A DNA stretch of 64,000 nucleotides, from contig NC_133650.1 in assembly GCF_009905375.1 (NCBI RefSeq), forward strand, positions 143,166,476 to 143,230,475, in the 5' to 3' direction. Made by a program: the position numbers and the translations under genes. How positions within the stretch are numbered: position 1 is the stretch's first letter; the number at the start of each line of letters is the position of its first letter. The notes beneath the pieces are model-generated. The model was not told the origin of the DNA. It was given only the letters and a program-made list of their open reading frames with translations, and made no database searches. Below are positions 22,896 through 34,258 of the stretch, one piece after another. This DNA is from Apium graveolens (lineage: Eukaryota > Streptophyta > Magnoliopsida > Apiales > Apiaceae).

Positions 22896-23735
22896 TCACG
22901 TAGTCAACAACATGGCACCAACCACCTCTCGGTTTGCCATGTCCCCATAGTAGTGTTTCAACCGCTGACCGTTAACCTTGAATGCTTGGTCCGAATCATT
23001 CTCAAAAATTTCCACCGCTCCATGTGGAAACACAGTTTTCACAATAAAAGGTCCAGACCACCTTGATTTCAACTTCCCAGGAAAAAGTCGGAGCCGAGAG
23101 TTGAATAACAGAACTTGTTGCCCTGGCACAAATAACTTAGGATGTAGCTTCCTATCGTGCCACCTCTTCACCTTTTCCTTATACATTTTGTTATTCTCGT
23201 ACGCTTGAAGTCGAAATTCATCAAGTTCATTAAGCTGAAGCATTCTTTTCTTACCAGCTGCATCTAAATCCAGGTTCAATTTCTTCAATGCCCAGTAGGC
23301 CTTATGCTCAAGCTCCGCCGGTAGATGACATCCCTTACCGTACACCAACTGAAATGGTGACATCCCAAGTGGAGTTTTGTATGTTGTTCTGTAAGCCCAA
23401 ACAGCTTCATCGAGCTTTAAAGACCAATCCTTCCTTGACGGACAAACAACCATCTCTAGAATGCGCTTTATCTCTCTGTTAGACACTTCCGCTTGACCAT
23501 TTGTCTGCGGATGATAGGCAGTAGCTACTCGATGATTCACATTATAACGCTGCATCATAGAAGTGAACTTACGGTTGCAAAAATGCGATCCTTCATCACT
23601 TATGATTACCCGAGGTGTTCCAAACCTTGTGAAAATTTGCTTATGAAGAAAATTTAGCACTGCCTTTGCATCATTTGTCGGTAAAGCTTTAACTTCGACC
23701 CATTTTGAGACATAATCGACTGCCAGCAAGATGTA
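22896..23735 (-). pseudogene. pol: Element D integrase C-terminal part, after the in-frame TAG
   Basis: This open frame continues the polyprotein in the same reading frame after TAG at 23736-23738. It holds the rest of the integrase core ([16 protein letters not shown], then [19 protein letters not shown] with the catalytic E) and the C-terminal WSGPF module, and ends with TGA at 22896-22898. Without readthrough it would not be made as part of Pol, so this copy lacks a complete integrase. No other break is seen. A TTG at 23727-23729 is not a credible start. Confidence 0.85.
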
Positions 23736-26700
23736 CTAATTATTACAAGACGAGATAAAAGGCCCCATGAAATCGATTCCCCATACATCAAAGACCTCGA
23801 CTTCAAGCATCACATTTAATGGCATCTCATCCTTCCTTGACAAATTTCCCACTCTTTGGCAACGATCACACCTTAAAACAAACTGATGAGCATCCTTGAA
23901 CAAGGTAGGCCAGAAAAAATCTGCTTGCAGAATACGAGCTGCCGTCTTCGTACCTCCATAGTGTCCACCATAAACCGTGGAATGGCAGTCTCGTAATATC
24001 CCCTCCGTCTCACAGAACGGGATACATCTCCTGATGATCTGGTCAGCTCCCTGTCTAAAAAAATATGGTTCATCCCACATATACCACTTCACCTCATGCA
24101 GAAACTTCTTCTTTTGCGCGGATGTCAAATTAGGAGGCATTATATTGCTGACAAGATAGTTTACAATATCTGCAAACCATGGTTCTTCCTCCTGAATTGC
24201 AAATAACTGCTCATCCGGAAAAGATTCATTGATTAACGTCCTATCTTGTGAAGTAGAATCGGGATTCTCCAACCTAGAGAGATGGTCAGCTACTTGATTC
24301 TCAGTACCTTTTCTATCTTTGATCTCTAACTCAAATTCTTGAAGTAAAAGCACCCAACGAATGAGTCTCGGCTTCGAATCCTTCTTAGAAACTAGATAGC
24401 GAATAGCTGCATGATCAGTGAATACTGTCACTTTCGTACCAAGCAGATAAGATCGAAATTTCTCAAAGCCAAAGACTATAGCCAAAAGCTCCTTCTCAGT
24501 AGTGGTGTAGTTCAATTGGGCCCCATTTAAAGTCTTACTCGCATAGTAGACCACATGGAAGAGATTTTTCTTGCGATGTCCCAGAACTGCACCTACCGCA
24601 TAATCACTCGCATCACACATCATCTCAAACGGTTCTGTCCAATCTGGTGCTGTAATAACTGGTGCCGTGATCAAACTCTCCTTGAGAGTCTCGAATGCTG
24701 CCAAACATTCATCATCAAATTTAAAAGACACATCTTTCTCAAGTAAATTGCACAACGGCTTCGATATCTTTGAAAAGTCCTTGATGAATCGCCGATAAAA
24801 ACCCGCATGACCGAGAAAACTACGGATTCCTTTCACCGAATTAGGTGGGGGAAGATTTTCAATGACTCCCACCTTGGCCTTGTCCACCTCCAGACCCTTG
24901 CTAGAGACCTTATGCCCAAGGATAATGCCTTCACGCACCATAAAATGACATTTCTCCCAATTAAGCACCCAATTAGTTTCCACGCATCTTTTGAGTACGG
25001 CGCGCAGATTATTTAAACATTCATCATATGAGTGTCCAAAGATGGAGAAGTCATCCATGAACACTTCAACGTTATTTCCAATCATGTCAGAGAATATAGC
25101 CATCATACATCTCTGAAAGGTGGCCGGGGTGCCACATAACCCAAACGAAACTCTACGAAAAGCAAATGTGCCAAATGGACAAGTGAAGGTAGTCTTTTCC
25201 TGATCCTCTGGTGCAATACAAATCTGATTATACCCGGAATAACCATCCAGAAGACAAAAATACTCATGTCCCGCCAATCTGTCAAGCATTTGATCAATAA
25301 ATGGAAGAGGGAAGTGATCCTTCCTTGTGGCTTTGTTCAATTTTCTATAATCCATGCATACTCTCCATCCTGTAACTGTTCGAGTAGGGATGAGCTCATT
25401 CTTTTCATTTGCGACCACAGTGATACCTCCTTTCTTAGGTACACATTGCACGGGGCTCACCCACGAGCTGTCAGAAATAGGATAAATGATGCCTCCATCT
25501 AGCCATTTCAGAATTTCTTTCTTCACCACCTCCTTCATGATCGGGTTCAGTCTTCGCTGATGTTCCACAGTTGGCTTACTTCCTTCCTCTAGCAGAATTT
25601 TATGCATACAATATGAAGGACTTATCCCCTTGATGTCTGCTATGGTCCATCCTATAGCCGATTTGAATTCTCTCAAAATCCTTAAGAGCTTGTCTTCCTC
25701 ACTACCTGATAGGTCAGCTGAAATAATAACAGGTAACGTAGATGAATCACCTAAAAAAGCATACCTCAAGTGTTCAGGTAATGGTTTGAGCTCTAAGGTA
25801 GGCGCTTCCTCTATTGATGGTTTGAGCTTCCCTTCAGCGTTCTTGAGGTCAGAAGTACCAAGAGATTCAAATGGTATATCCAGCTTTCGCTTCCAGGGAG
25901 AAGCGTTCAGATATTGTAATTGCTCGTTGCTATCTTCATCATCACTGTCAAATTCCCCCACTAAGGCCTTTTCCAATGCATCAGACATTAGCATGTGATC
26001 GAGTTCCGAAGTAACCGCAGAATCAATCACATCCACTTTTAAGCACTCCTCATCTTCTGTAGGGAATTTCATTGCCTTGAATATGTTGAAGGTCACATCC
26101 TGATCTTGGACCCGCATAGTAAGTTCCCCTTTTTGCACATCTATCAAGGTACGGCCAGTAGCCAAGAAAGGCCTCCCCAAGATTATGGAAATCTTCTTAT
26201 ATTCCTCAAAATCCAGAATAACAAAATCTGCAGGAAAGAAGAGCTTATCCACCTTGACGAGCACATCCTCAACTATGCCCCTTGGGTAAGTAATGGAACG
26301 GTCAGCCAATTGTAGCGACATGTATGTGGGTTTTGGATCAGGCAGATCCAGCTTTTTAAAGATCGACAAGGGCATCAGATTAATGTTTGCTCCCAAATCA
26401 CAAAGGCACTTGTCAAAAGTTAGATTGCCAATGGTGCAAGGAATGGTGAAGCTTCCTGGATCTTTCAGTTTTGGTGGTAACTTTTGTTGCAGAATCGCGC
26501 TGCATTCTTCCGTGAGAGCAACGGTTTCAAGGTCATCCAGTTTCACCTTCCTTGAAAGAATAGTCTTCATAAACTTCGCATAACTAGGCATTTGTTTCAG
26601 AGCCTCAGCGAAAGGTATATTGATGTGAAGTTTCTTGAACACCTCCAGAAACTTCCCGAACTGTCTATCCAGCTTTTGTTGCTGCAATCTCTTAGGAAAA

Positions 26701-28262
26701 GGTGGTGGAGGATAGAGTTGTTTCTTCCTTGTATTAGCCTCAGGCAGAGTGTGTTCAACAGTAGTCTTCCTTGGTTCCGCTGCTTTCTCCTTTTGCTTAA
26801 ATTCTTCATCTCTAACTTCAGCTTCGACTTCTTTTGCCTTTTCAGCATAAGCTACTTTTCCAGACCTTAAGGTAATAGCCTTGACTTGCTCTTTAGCTTC
26901 CTTCCTGCCTGGTACTTCTGTGTCACTGGGAAGAGTGCCAGGTTGACGATTGAGCACTGCATTGGCTAACTGACTGATTTGATTTTCCAAGGTCTTGATA
27001 GAAACCGCCTGAGTCTTGCACAGCAGCTTAAGTTCCTCAAAATCAGCACTAGTAGGTGCAGCTGCACTTCCCTGTTGAGGATATGATTGCCTTGTAGCAT
27101 ACTGCTGTGGTTGCTGGAATCCAGGTGGGTTAAACTGTTTACTCACTCCTTGCTGATATGGTGGCTGAATAGCATTCTGATTATTCCCCCAGCTGAAATT
27201 TGGATGATTTATGTTGTTAGGATGATAGATCGCTGGCACAGGCTGCTGTTGTCGTTGATAATTATTCACATATTGAACAGATTCATTGACAAGAGAACAC
27301 TGATCCGTAGCATGAGAACCTGCACAAAGCTCACAAACCATAGCTATTTGATTAACTCCATACGTAGCCAGAGAATCAACCTTCATTGATAGCGCTTGGA
27401 GCTGGGCTGCAATAGCGGTGGCTGCATCAACTTCCAGAATACCTGCGACCTTGCCTGACGTCATCCTCTGAGTTGGGTTTTGATGCTCATTTGCAGCCAT
27501 CGTCTCGATAAGATTATACGCCTCAGTATAGCTTTTAGCCCATAAGACGCCTCCAGCTGCTGCATCGAGCATGGGCCGAGATTGGGCCCCCAAACCATTA
27601 TAAAAACCAGTGATTAACATCCAATCCGGCATTCCATGATGTGGACATTTTCTCAACATTTCCTTGTAGCGTTCCCAAGCCTCGCACATAGATTCTGTAG
27701 GTTGCTGCGCAAACTGAGTAAGAGCACTCCTCATAGCAGCAGTCTTTGCCATTGGATAAAACTTCACCAGAAACTTTTGCGCAAGATCTTGCCACGTAGT
27801 GATGGACCCAGCTGGTTCAGAATGTAACCAGTCTTTAGCCTTATCCCTCAGTGAGAATGGGAAGAGCCTCAACTTGATAGCCTCATCAGTCACGCCATTA
27901 TACTTAAAAGTGCTGCAGATCTCGACAAAATTCCTTATGTGCATGTTGGGGTCTTCAGTTTCCGCTCCTCCAAAAGAAACAGAATTCTGCACCATCTGAA
28001 TAGTGCCCGGCTTGATTTCAAAGGTGTTAGCTTGAATAGCCGGATGAAGGATGCTTGACTGAATGTCATCAATTTTAGGCCGAGAAAAATCTATAAGAGC
28101 TGGATCAGCTTGAACAATACGATCTCCCATGTTTACTGGTTCTTTCTGCTCAGTTCCTGAATCCGAATCCTCAAAATCTAACTTCTCCGGTGTATCAAGA
28201 ACTTCGTCTTTCTCCTCAGCTGTATCTAAGGTCCTCTTGCGAGCACGAGAACGAGTTTGCAT
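23736..28262 (-). CDS. gag-pol: Gag-Pol polyprotein of element D, ending at a premature TAG in integrase
   Basis: A 1,508-residue frame from ATG at 28260-28262. The order is: basic N-terminus (MQTRSRARKR), Gag domain (about 105-260; NFVEICSTFKYNG, FLVKFYP), a single zinc-knuckle-like CELCAGSHATDQC (about 310), aspartic protease (CDLGANINLMPL near 620), reverse transcriptase with FMDDFSIF (near 1070), RNase H (MCDASDYAVGAVLG near 1214) and the integrase zinc finger (about 1425-1470; CDRCQRVGN). It then reaches the first catalytic Asp (WGIDFMGPF near 1497) and stops at TAG a few codons later. The missing integrase remainder follows in frame at 22896-23735. It is otherwise intact, so the stop is probably a recent mutation (CAG to TAG fits). 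Confidence 0.93.
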   Translation of the reverse strand: MQTRSRARKRTLDTAEEKDEVLDTPEKLDFEDSDSGTEQKEPVNMGDRIVQADPALIDFSRPKIDDIQSSILHPAIQANTFEIKPGTIQMVQNSVSFGGAETEDPNMHIRNFVEICSTFKYNGVTDEAIKLRLFPFSLRDKAKDWLHSEPAGSITTWQDLAQKFLVKFYPMAKTAAMRSALTQFAQQPTESMCEAWERYKEMLRKCPHHGMPDWMLITGFYNGLGAQSRPMLDAAAGGVLWAKSYTEAYNLIETMAANEHQNPTQRMTSGKVAGILEVDAATAIAAQLQALSMKVDSLATYGVNQIAMVCELCAGSHATDQCSLVNESVQYVNNYQRQQQPVPAIYHPNNINHPNFSWGNNQNAIQPPYQQGVSKQFNPPGFQQPQQYATRQSYPQQGSAAAPTSADFEELKLLCKTQAVSIKTLENQISQLANAVLNRQPGTLPSDTEVPGRKEAKEQVKAITLRSGKVAYAEKAKEVEAEVRDEEFKQKEKAAEPRKTTVEHTLPEANTRKKQLYPPPPFPKRLQQQKLDRQFGKFLEVFKKLHINIPFAEALKQMPSYAKFMKTILSRKVKLDDLETVALTEECSAILQQKLPPKLKDPGSFTIPCTIGNLTFDKCLCDLGANINLMPLSIFKKLDLPDPKPTYMSLQLADRSITYPRGIVEDVLVKVDKLFFPADFVILDFEEYKKISIILGRPFLATGRTLIDVQKGELTMRVQDQDVTFNIFKAMKFPTEDEECLKVDVIDSAVTSELDHMLMSDALEKALVGEFDSDDEDSNEQLQYLNASPWKRKLDIPFESLGTSDLKNAEGKLKPSIEEAPTLELKPLPEHLRYAFLGDSSTLPVIISADLSGSEEDKLLRILREFKSAIGWTIADIKGISPSYCMHKILLEEGSKPTVEHQRRLNPIMKEVVKKEILKWLDGGIIYPISDSSWVSPVQCVPKKGGITVVANEKNELIPTRTVTGWRVCMDYRKLNKATRKDHFPLPFIDQMLDRLAGHEYFCLLDGYSGYNQICIAPEDQEKTTFTCPFGTFAFRRVSFGLCGTPATFQRCMMAIFSDMIGNNVEVFMDDFSIFGHSYDECLNNLRAVLKRCVETNWVLNWEKCHFMVREGIILGHKVSSKGLEVDKAKVGVIENLPPPNSVKGIRSFLGHAGFYRRFIKDFSKISKPLCNLLEKDVSFKFDDECLAAFETLKESLITAPVITAPDWTEPFEMMCDASDYAVGAVLGHRKKNLFHVVYYASKTLNGAQLNYTTTEKELLAIVFGFEKFRSYLLGTKVTVFTDHAAIRYLVSKKDSKPRLIRWVLLLQEFELEIKDRKGTENQVADHLSRLENPDSTSQDRTLINESFPDEQLFAIQEEEPWFADIVNYLVSNIMPPNLTSAQKKKFLHEVKWYMWDEPYFFRQGADQIIRRCIPFCETEGILRDCHSTVYGGHYGGTKTAARILQADFFWPTLFKDAHQFVLRCDRCQRVGNLSRKDEMPLNVMLEVEVFDVWGIDFMGPFISSCNN

Positions 28263-28380
28263 AAACGCTTGCTAAAGTACCTGAAACACAACCGAAAAGA
28301 GTAATTAACTACTACGTCCTAATCACTGAGTCCTAATGACCAATGATGGTAAGTACATAAACTAAACAAATACGCCGAGT
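28263..28380 (-). other. Element D leader
   Basis: A short leader between the primer binding site and the gag ATG. Unlike elements A to C, element D has no room for a pre-gag ORF. Confidence 0.6.
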
Positions 28381-28397
28381 CCCCGGCAGCGGCGCCA
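28381..28397 (-). other. Primer binding site of element D (tRNA-Asp type)
   Basis: TGGCGCCGCTGCCGGGG on the - strand lies 6 bases after the 5' LTR end. This matches the 3' end of plant tRNA-Asp, the usual primer of Athila elements, apart from one base (GCTGCC for GTTGCC, from memory). Confidence 0.85.
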
Positions 28398-29455
28398 AAA
28401 ACTTGTTAGGGCGAAATCACGCACTAATATTCACGCAAGTATACGCGTTCTCAAGTAATATAGAATACTTTCTAGTTCATTCCCTCAGAGACTCAGACTA
28501 ATTTATTGTCTAATTTAAATCACTCACCAATGTATGACTACTTCTCAATGTTAAGATAATAACACTTAAAATTATTGATTAAATATTAACTATAATTAAC
28601 TACTTAATTAACCACTTAACTAACACTTCAATTTATCAATAATAAAACACTCATGAGATCACAACTTCATTATTACTTCCTTCTATAGCCATAGTTATTA
28701 CCTTTAGCATGTGACAGTGATGATATTAATCGAATAACACGAAACTGATAAAAGCCAACTTTCATTGTACTAATACCATTCTACCAAACATCCACAATTA
28801 AGATAGAAGTTGAATAGTCATCAATTATGTTAAGTTCCTATATGTCTACAGAAATTGACAACACAACGATTTAAGCACAAGTTATCCCTTTTTGATTACA
28901 TAAGGCAAATAAAACTGTTAGAGTTACCCACTAATCATGCACAACGTACATGAACCTATGCTAGCATGGCAAGTTCTAAATCTCAAGATCCACCGTCGCT
29001 TCACAAGAGATTAACACCCTATCTTATATGTTCGCGACGCACATAAGACGAATACGCACAACCAATACTAGATATCATGCAATCATCACATACTAAAGTA
29101 TTAAACAATTAACTAAAGAATTCCATAATAAATCCATTGCAACCCCATGATCACGATTAGCCCATAATAGAACTTATCGCTATCATGGGTTCATATGAAA
29201 TCATGATAAACAAACACAAGAAAATAATAACTAAACTGATTATATTAAAACAGAGTACGTCACAAGAGTAAATAAGTCAAAGCAAGAAAACTAGCATCCA
29301 ACGTTACAACGAAACAAGAATCACAAGAATATATGCTTCCTCTTCGTTGTTGTGTGCTAAATCGGTCTTCTTCCTTATCTCCTTCGCTTCTTGCAAAACA
29401 CAATCTAAAACATAATCTCCTCTTAATACTCTGTGAAAAACGTCTCAAATCTACC

Positions 29456-29461
29456 TATATA
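29456..29461 (-). promoter_or_regulatory. TATA-like box in element D LTR
   Basis: TATATA(GG) on the - strand, about 400 bases into the LTR. It is a plausible core promoter; the same box is at 19669-19674 in the other LTR. Confidence 0.45.
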
Positions 29462-29545
29462 ATAGTCCCATAAAACTCAGATTACATAGAAGTTGGAAGC
29501 CAAACAGAAGTAGAAGTCTAAAATAATATATCTTTTTCCCCGACC

Positions 29546-29624
29546 CTGCGCGGCCGCTCAGCATTTCTGCGCGGGCGCGCAAGGCTGCTGCGCGGCCGCT
29601 CAGCATTGCTGCGCGGGCGCGCAG
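29546..29624 (-). repeat. GC-rich tandem dyad motif in D 5' LTR
   Basis: Two tandem CpG-dense units, each about 37-41 bp, each with a GCGGCCGC core and a near-palindromic CTGCGCGGGCGCGCAG. Copies are at 19759-19837 and 22660-22737. Confidence 0.9.
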
Positions 29625-29867
29625 GACCCTACTGGAAAAATTCCAAGTTTGCTCCGTTTCTTCGCCGTAATCTGCCCATTCTTTTCCTCTCTCAATGGTG
29701 AACACATGCCAAGGCTTATTCTTGATGATTCCTCCTCCGAAATGCAACTAATACCCTGAAATGCATAAACACTAGAAAAACGCATCAAATACACAAAATA
29801 CTTGATTTCAAGACACCAATTTAAGCCATTTTAAGACGTTCTAAGTGGTATAAAATGCCACTTATCA

Positions 29868-32800
29868 GGGAACCCAAGTAATAAGATCCCGGATATGATC
29901 CCTCAAACGACAAACGAGAACGAAAGTTAAGCGAACCGTATAACAGATAAGCGGTCATTAGCCAAGTTATTAAGGGTTAATCAAAGAGGTTAGTGGATGA
30001 TGATGTCATCACATCACAAGGAGAAGCCATGTGTTAAAAGATGACACAAGCATGGTGACATAAGCATTACAAGGAGTTTTGATTTGTTGGTTGATTTACA
30101 GCCCAGTAAAACTTACCATGGTAAAAAGCTAATAATTTGCCAAGCCAAAAGGAAAGCAACCAAGCATTTCATTTCACACTTCCCAAAATCAACCAATCAA
30201 ACTCTCTCTTCTTCCCCCCATTGTTTTGCTTCGACTTCTTCTTGAAAAACAAGGAGAAATTTTCAAAACTCAAGCTACACACCTTCAAAAATTAAGAGGT
30301 TTGTTTCCTTAGCTTCCATAATTCATGACTTAGTTATGTTATGAGTTCAAAGCCAAGATTCCAAGGTTTACTAAGCTAATCAATTCATCAAAGTTCTTGA
30401 TGAATAGTGTATTCAAGAAACTAACTTTGTGTTTTCTTATGTTTTCTTCTAGATCCAAGCTTAGTAGAGATAGTTAGTGGTTATTCAAGGCTCCTTAAGT
30501 GATTCTCCATTCTCCAAGGAAGGTATAACTTCTCAAACCCTTAGTCTTAAGTTTGGTTTGTTTGGATTTCCTAATGTTTAGATTATGGGCTAGTGTAATG
30601 GGTGTGTAATCATGTTTAGAGCTTTGTTTAGTAAGTGGTTTTGTTGATTTTGGAGTTAGAAGTGATACTTGTTAGATTTGAAGTTCTTGGTCACATTTTG
30701 ACTTGGTTTAGATGAATAAGTTGAGATCTTAAGTTATGGTCGAATGATCTTGTATTGTGGTTGAATGATGGTGGAATGGTGTTGATTGGTGGTGATTTGA
30801 TATTGAATTGATTTGATAAAATTTGGGAATCGCTAAGTTATAACCGTCGTAATGCCCAATTTTCCTTAGACTGTTTTGGTGCATGACTTTTTCACCCGAA
30901 CACTCACTACCATAAACTGACCATTACAATTCTTAGAAAGTTTATGATTCAAGCTTCATTTTGATATGTCGTTCACTTAGATCCGATTTACGGTTTAGGA
31001 GAAACGACCATTTTAAGTAATGGTGTTTCGCGAGCGAACCCCGAAATCTCGAGTAACTTTGAGACCATAATTAAGACCCGTAAATGATTAATCAAAACAC
31101 AAAACAATTATTTAAGGTGGATTAGGCAGTTGGTAAAGTACTCGTGAAAGAGTCGCCTTAAAATTCATAACGGTTAATTTATTAAAATTAGTGGAGCTGA
31201 GGGTACGCGAGCGATTAATGCAAATCGTTAAGCGTATAAGCGACTGTAAACGACCGTTAGGGTATGAGTGAGTTTTGACTAGTTTCTTAAGCGACCATGT
31301 TCTAATTCTGGCTTATGTTGTTGTTCATAGGTTACCGGACCCACTATAAGTTTAAGTCTTTTCCAGAACGCTCAGACAAGTTTTTTTATCGGTTATACTG
31401 TACGGATGTAAATATATTGATGCATTATCTTGAGATAAGTGCATGGTTATTATTAGAAAGTCTTGCATTATATTGGAGAATGTTGATATGATATATATGC
31501 ATGTCTGTTTCATAATCTTGATATTTCATTATCGATTCAATTATTATAAATTGCATAATACCTATGCTAGAGATAGGCATTACTTGTGTATACCCTTAGT
31601 ATAGGGGACCCAGAGTTGAACAATAGCCTGGATCTTGTACAGCTTCTCGGTCTAAACCGGGAGGCGATGTTCCCGAGTAAATTACAGATATATATATATA
31701 GTTTCAAAACTATTAATTGAATAAGGTTTATTCGATAGTTTTATATTATAAGTGAATATTATTTTTGGAATATTCATATAAGATTCTTATTACGATCAAA
31801 GACTAGTTTAATTATTTGAATAGAGTTTCTACTTATGAAACTTATTTTATTTCTATTAATAAATGAATATTAGTCTGAATATTCATTAGAGGACTTATGA
31901 CTCCGCTTGTTTTATTTAATGAATATTAGTTTGAATATTCATTCGAGGACTTATGATTTCGCTTATTTTATTAATAATATTCTTTATTTTTTTAAAGAAT
32001 AATGTGTCAATATTCGCCAAGTATTCAGAAAATGATTGATACAATCAAATCATTCTTACTTTAAATATTTCCAGAGATTATTCTCAAACTTTATTAAAAC
32101 TATTTTTGAAAGTTAGAGCGGATCCCAAAACTCGTTTTCAAATTTAAGATCTTCCTTTCGAAGGGGATTTAAATACTTGCTCAAAAAAATCTGAGGGATC
32201 CGGCTCTGTGATGTATTTGTATATTCGCAATGAGGTAGTTGTTTTGATAAAAGAGTTTTTGATTACTTACCCAACCCTCGGGAAGTAAAATTCTTGGAAT
32301 GAGTTTAATCCATTAACAGGCATCGCCTGGGAAATATCGGTGAGTTTTCCTTTCCAACTAGATACGGCTTCTTGGTGGAGCCGTATCAACAAGTTTCTAC
32401 TTGGGGAAAGGGGGGACGAGCTTTACGTTTCAGAGTCATGGATTTCATCTGAACTAGGAGTGGCGTAAGTGGTTGAGTGGCACCGGCCCAGCCTATATTG
32501 GCCGAAATGGCCCGAAAGTTCCGCTAAGACGGTCCATTCCTTAGGAGACCGGCGTTCGGTCGACAAGTAAATTCGACTGTTCTCCTCTACATGTAGAAAA
32601 TTGTGGGGTTGCACTACTGCGACTGATCATCGTGAGTGGTCTTCCTGGCACGGCAAACTCCCATAATGAGTTCATCATCCAGTTTGGATATTTCTGCAAC
32701 ACTATCCAGAGCACTTCGATAGAAACGCTACGGCTGGGCGACTGTTGAGTGTTGGCAGGGTCGAGTTTTCAAAATGATGTTTCCATGAATTGAAGTATCT

Positions 32801-33778
32801 CATAACTTCATATTTTATCAATAATCAAAGATTTGAGTTTCCTTGAGCGGATAAAAGCCCTCAAGAATATTTATGAAAATGAGTTATATACAATTCTTAT
32901 CTTGTAACTTCATCGATATATGATGAACTTTTGAAACTGATTATAACTTAAACGGTGATAGTTTGAGTAGTATTCGGAAAAGATATAACTATATTGGAGT
33001 ATCTTGTGACTTCATCTTTTCGACTTATATCTAGTTAATGATTATCTTATGCATGACAAAGATTTTCAGAAAAACGTTGAGACAAGGTTAGATATATGAG
33101 ATCACCTTGCAACGATATTTTTATACAGTTATAAACTGGAACTCTGTGTATATTATACATATCAGAGGATTTTAAAGATTTTGAAAAGTATATATATATA
33201 TACTGAATATTTTGTGACTTCGTCGCATTAAGATATCAAACTTGGTTCATTTCTTCTTGACCAAGACTTTCTTGAGTACTATGAAGATGCTCATATATTG
33301 TTAATTATTATACATGTTATTTCGGTGGGCTTGTTGCTCACCCTTGATTTCTTCTTTCATCACACAACAACATATTGAAAAGATGAACAGGACCAAGCTC
33401 ACAATTCGCAAGCGGTTAGGAAACATTCCGCAGTTTTCTGGAGGCGTTGATGTCGTTGTAGCTGAGGTAGGAATTACCAATAGGCTGGGCTTTCAACTGT
33501 CAATGTACCAGACTTATGTATATTTATGAACTGTAATAATGGCAAAGAAAATGTAAATTTATTCAGAAACCCTTTTAAGGTGTAATGGTTTATAATTGTG
33601 GAATAAAATGACTTGTGTTATTTTTGGTATTCATCTCTGAGACTATAACTTGTGGTGTGTATATATATTATGGGGTCACAGTACACAGTAGTTGGTTGTT
33701 TATTAAGATTGAGTATTATTAAGGGAAATGGAACTCGTGACAACTCGGATCCCCGACCCCGGATTTGGGGGTGTTACA
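29868..33778 (+). repeat. Element C 5' LTR (5' end removed by element D insertion)
   Basis: It aligns with 39314-43199 and ends GGATTTGGGGGTGTTACA. It includes a two-unit 56-bp repeat with GAATATT dyads (31865-31975). The missing start is inferred to lie left of the window. Confidence 0.92.
31865..31975 (+). repeat. LTR-internal 56-bp tandem repeat
   Basis: Two units begin GAATATTAGT and run through a GAATATTCATT dyad and GAGGACTTATGA. A matching pair lies in the 3' LTR (about 41281-41390), and element B's LTR has a three-unit version. Confidence 0.75.
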
Positions 33779-33782
33779 GAAA

Positions 33783-33794
33783 TGGTATCAGAGC
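33783..33794 (+). other. Primer binding site of element C (initiator tRNA-Met type)
   Basis: TGGTATCAGAGC lies 4 bases after the LTR end at 33778. Confidence 0.92.
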
Positions 33795-34040
33795 TAAGCG
33801 TTATAAACCTCAGAGATGATGTGTCGTTAAAATGACAAGTTCACTAAGATAATAAGAACTCTTGCCAAGTTCATAGTCGGACTACCAAACGTAGTACTGA
33901 CAATTAAAACTCTTACGGGAACCCTTATAAATATCATGATAGTAACATAGATCGTTATCGTATATGGTAGCGGGACTCCGAACCCTGAAGTTCAAAAGCA
34001 ATAACATGATGATGTTTTACTATATATTGGGGATCGGATT

Positions 34041-34244
34041 ATGGACCCAATGGATTACCCTAACGAGGGACCAGATGAGATTCATATTAAGAATGTAGTG
34101 GTTGAGGATGTTATCCCGGAAGGGATTATTATTGGGGAGGATTCTATGGAGGATCCTGACGGGAATGAAGAGAGGACCATAAAGGAATTTATGACCATAG
34201 TCAGGGAGACTGCCAGAGATAGGAATGGTTGGTTATTGTCGTAG
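34041..34244 (+). pseudogene. Remnant of element C's pre-gag acidic ORF
   Basis: A 67-codon open piece beginning MDPMDYPNEGPDEIH, rich in D and E (for example EDSMEDPDGNEERT). It occupies the position of the extra ORF of elements A and B, between primer site and gag. It ends at TAG and runs straight into sequence related to RT/RNase H. It is probably the decayed N-terminal half of the ORF seen in element B. Confidence 0.55.
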
Positions 34245-34258
34245 TTTCATTCAAGTTT

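Larger units (their letters stand above)
19082..29867 (-). mobile_element. Element D: Athila-like Ty3/gypsy retrotransposon with a third ORF
   Basis: In element orientation: 5' LTR (29867-28404), primer binding site of the tRNA-Asp type (28397-28381), gag-pol (28262-22896, one premature TAG at 23736-23738), a spacer with a GC-rich motif (22737-22660), a third ORF (22395-21223), a second polypurine-like tract (21174-21159), the true polypurine tract (20096-20081) and the 3' LTR. Only the first 999 bp of the 3' LTR are visible (20080-19082); element B inserted there. The Asp-type primer site, the FMDDFS RT motif and the extra ORF after pol fit the Athila group. It is inserted in the 5' LTR of element C, where bases 29868-29872 (GGGAA) are the expected right target duplication. 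Confidence 0.92.
28404..29867 (-). repeat. Element D 5' LTR (complete)
   Basis: This is a 1,464-bp LTR with ends TGTTAGGGCG...CCACTTATCA on the + strand. In element orientation it starts TGATAAGTGG at 29867. It carries the GC-rich dyad motif (29624-29546) and, about 90 bases further, a TATATAGG box (29456-29461). Its first 999 bases in element orientation match 20080-19082. Confidence 0.94.
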
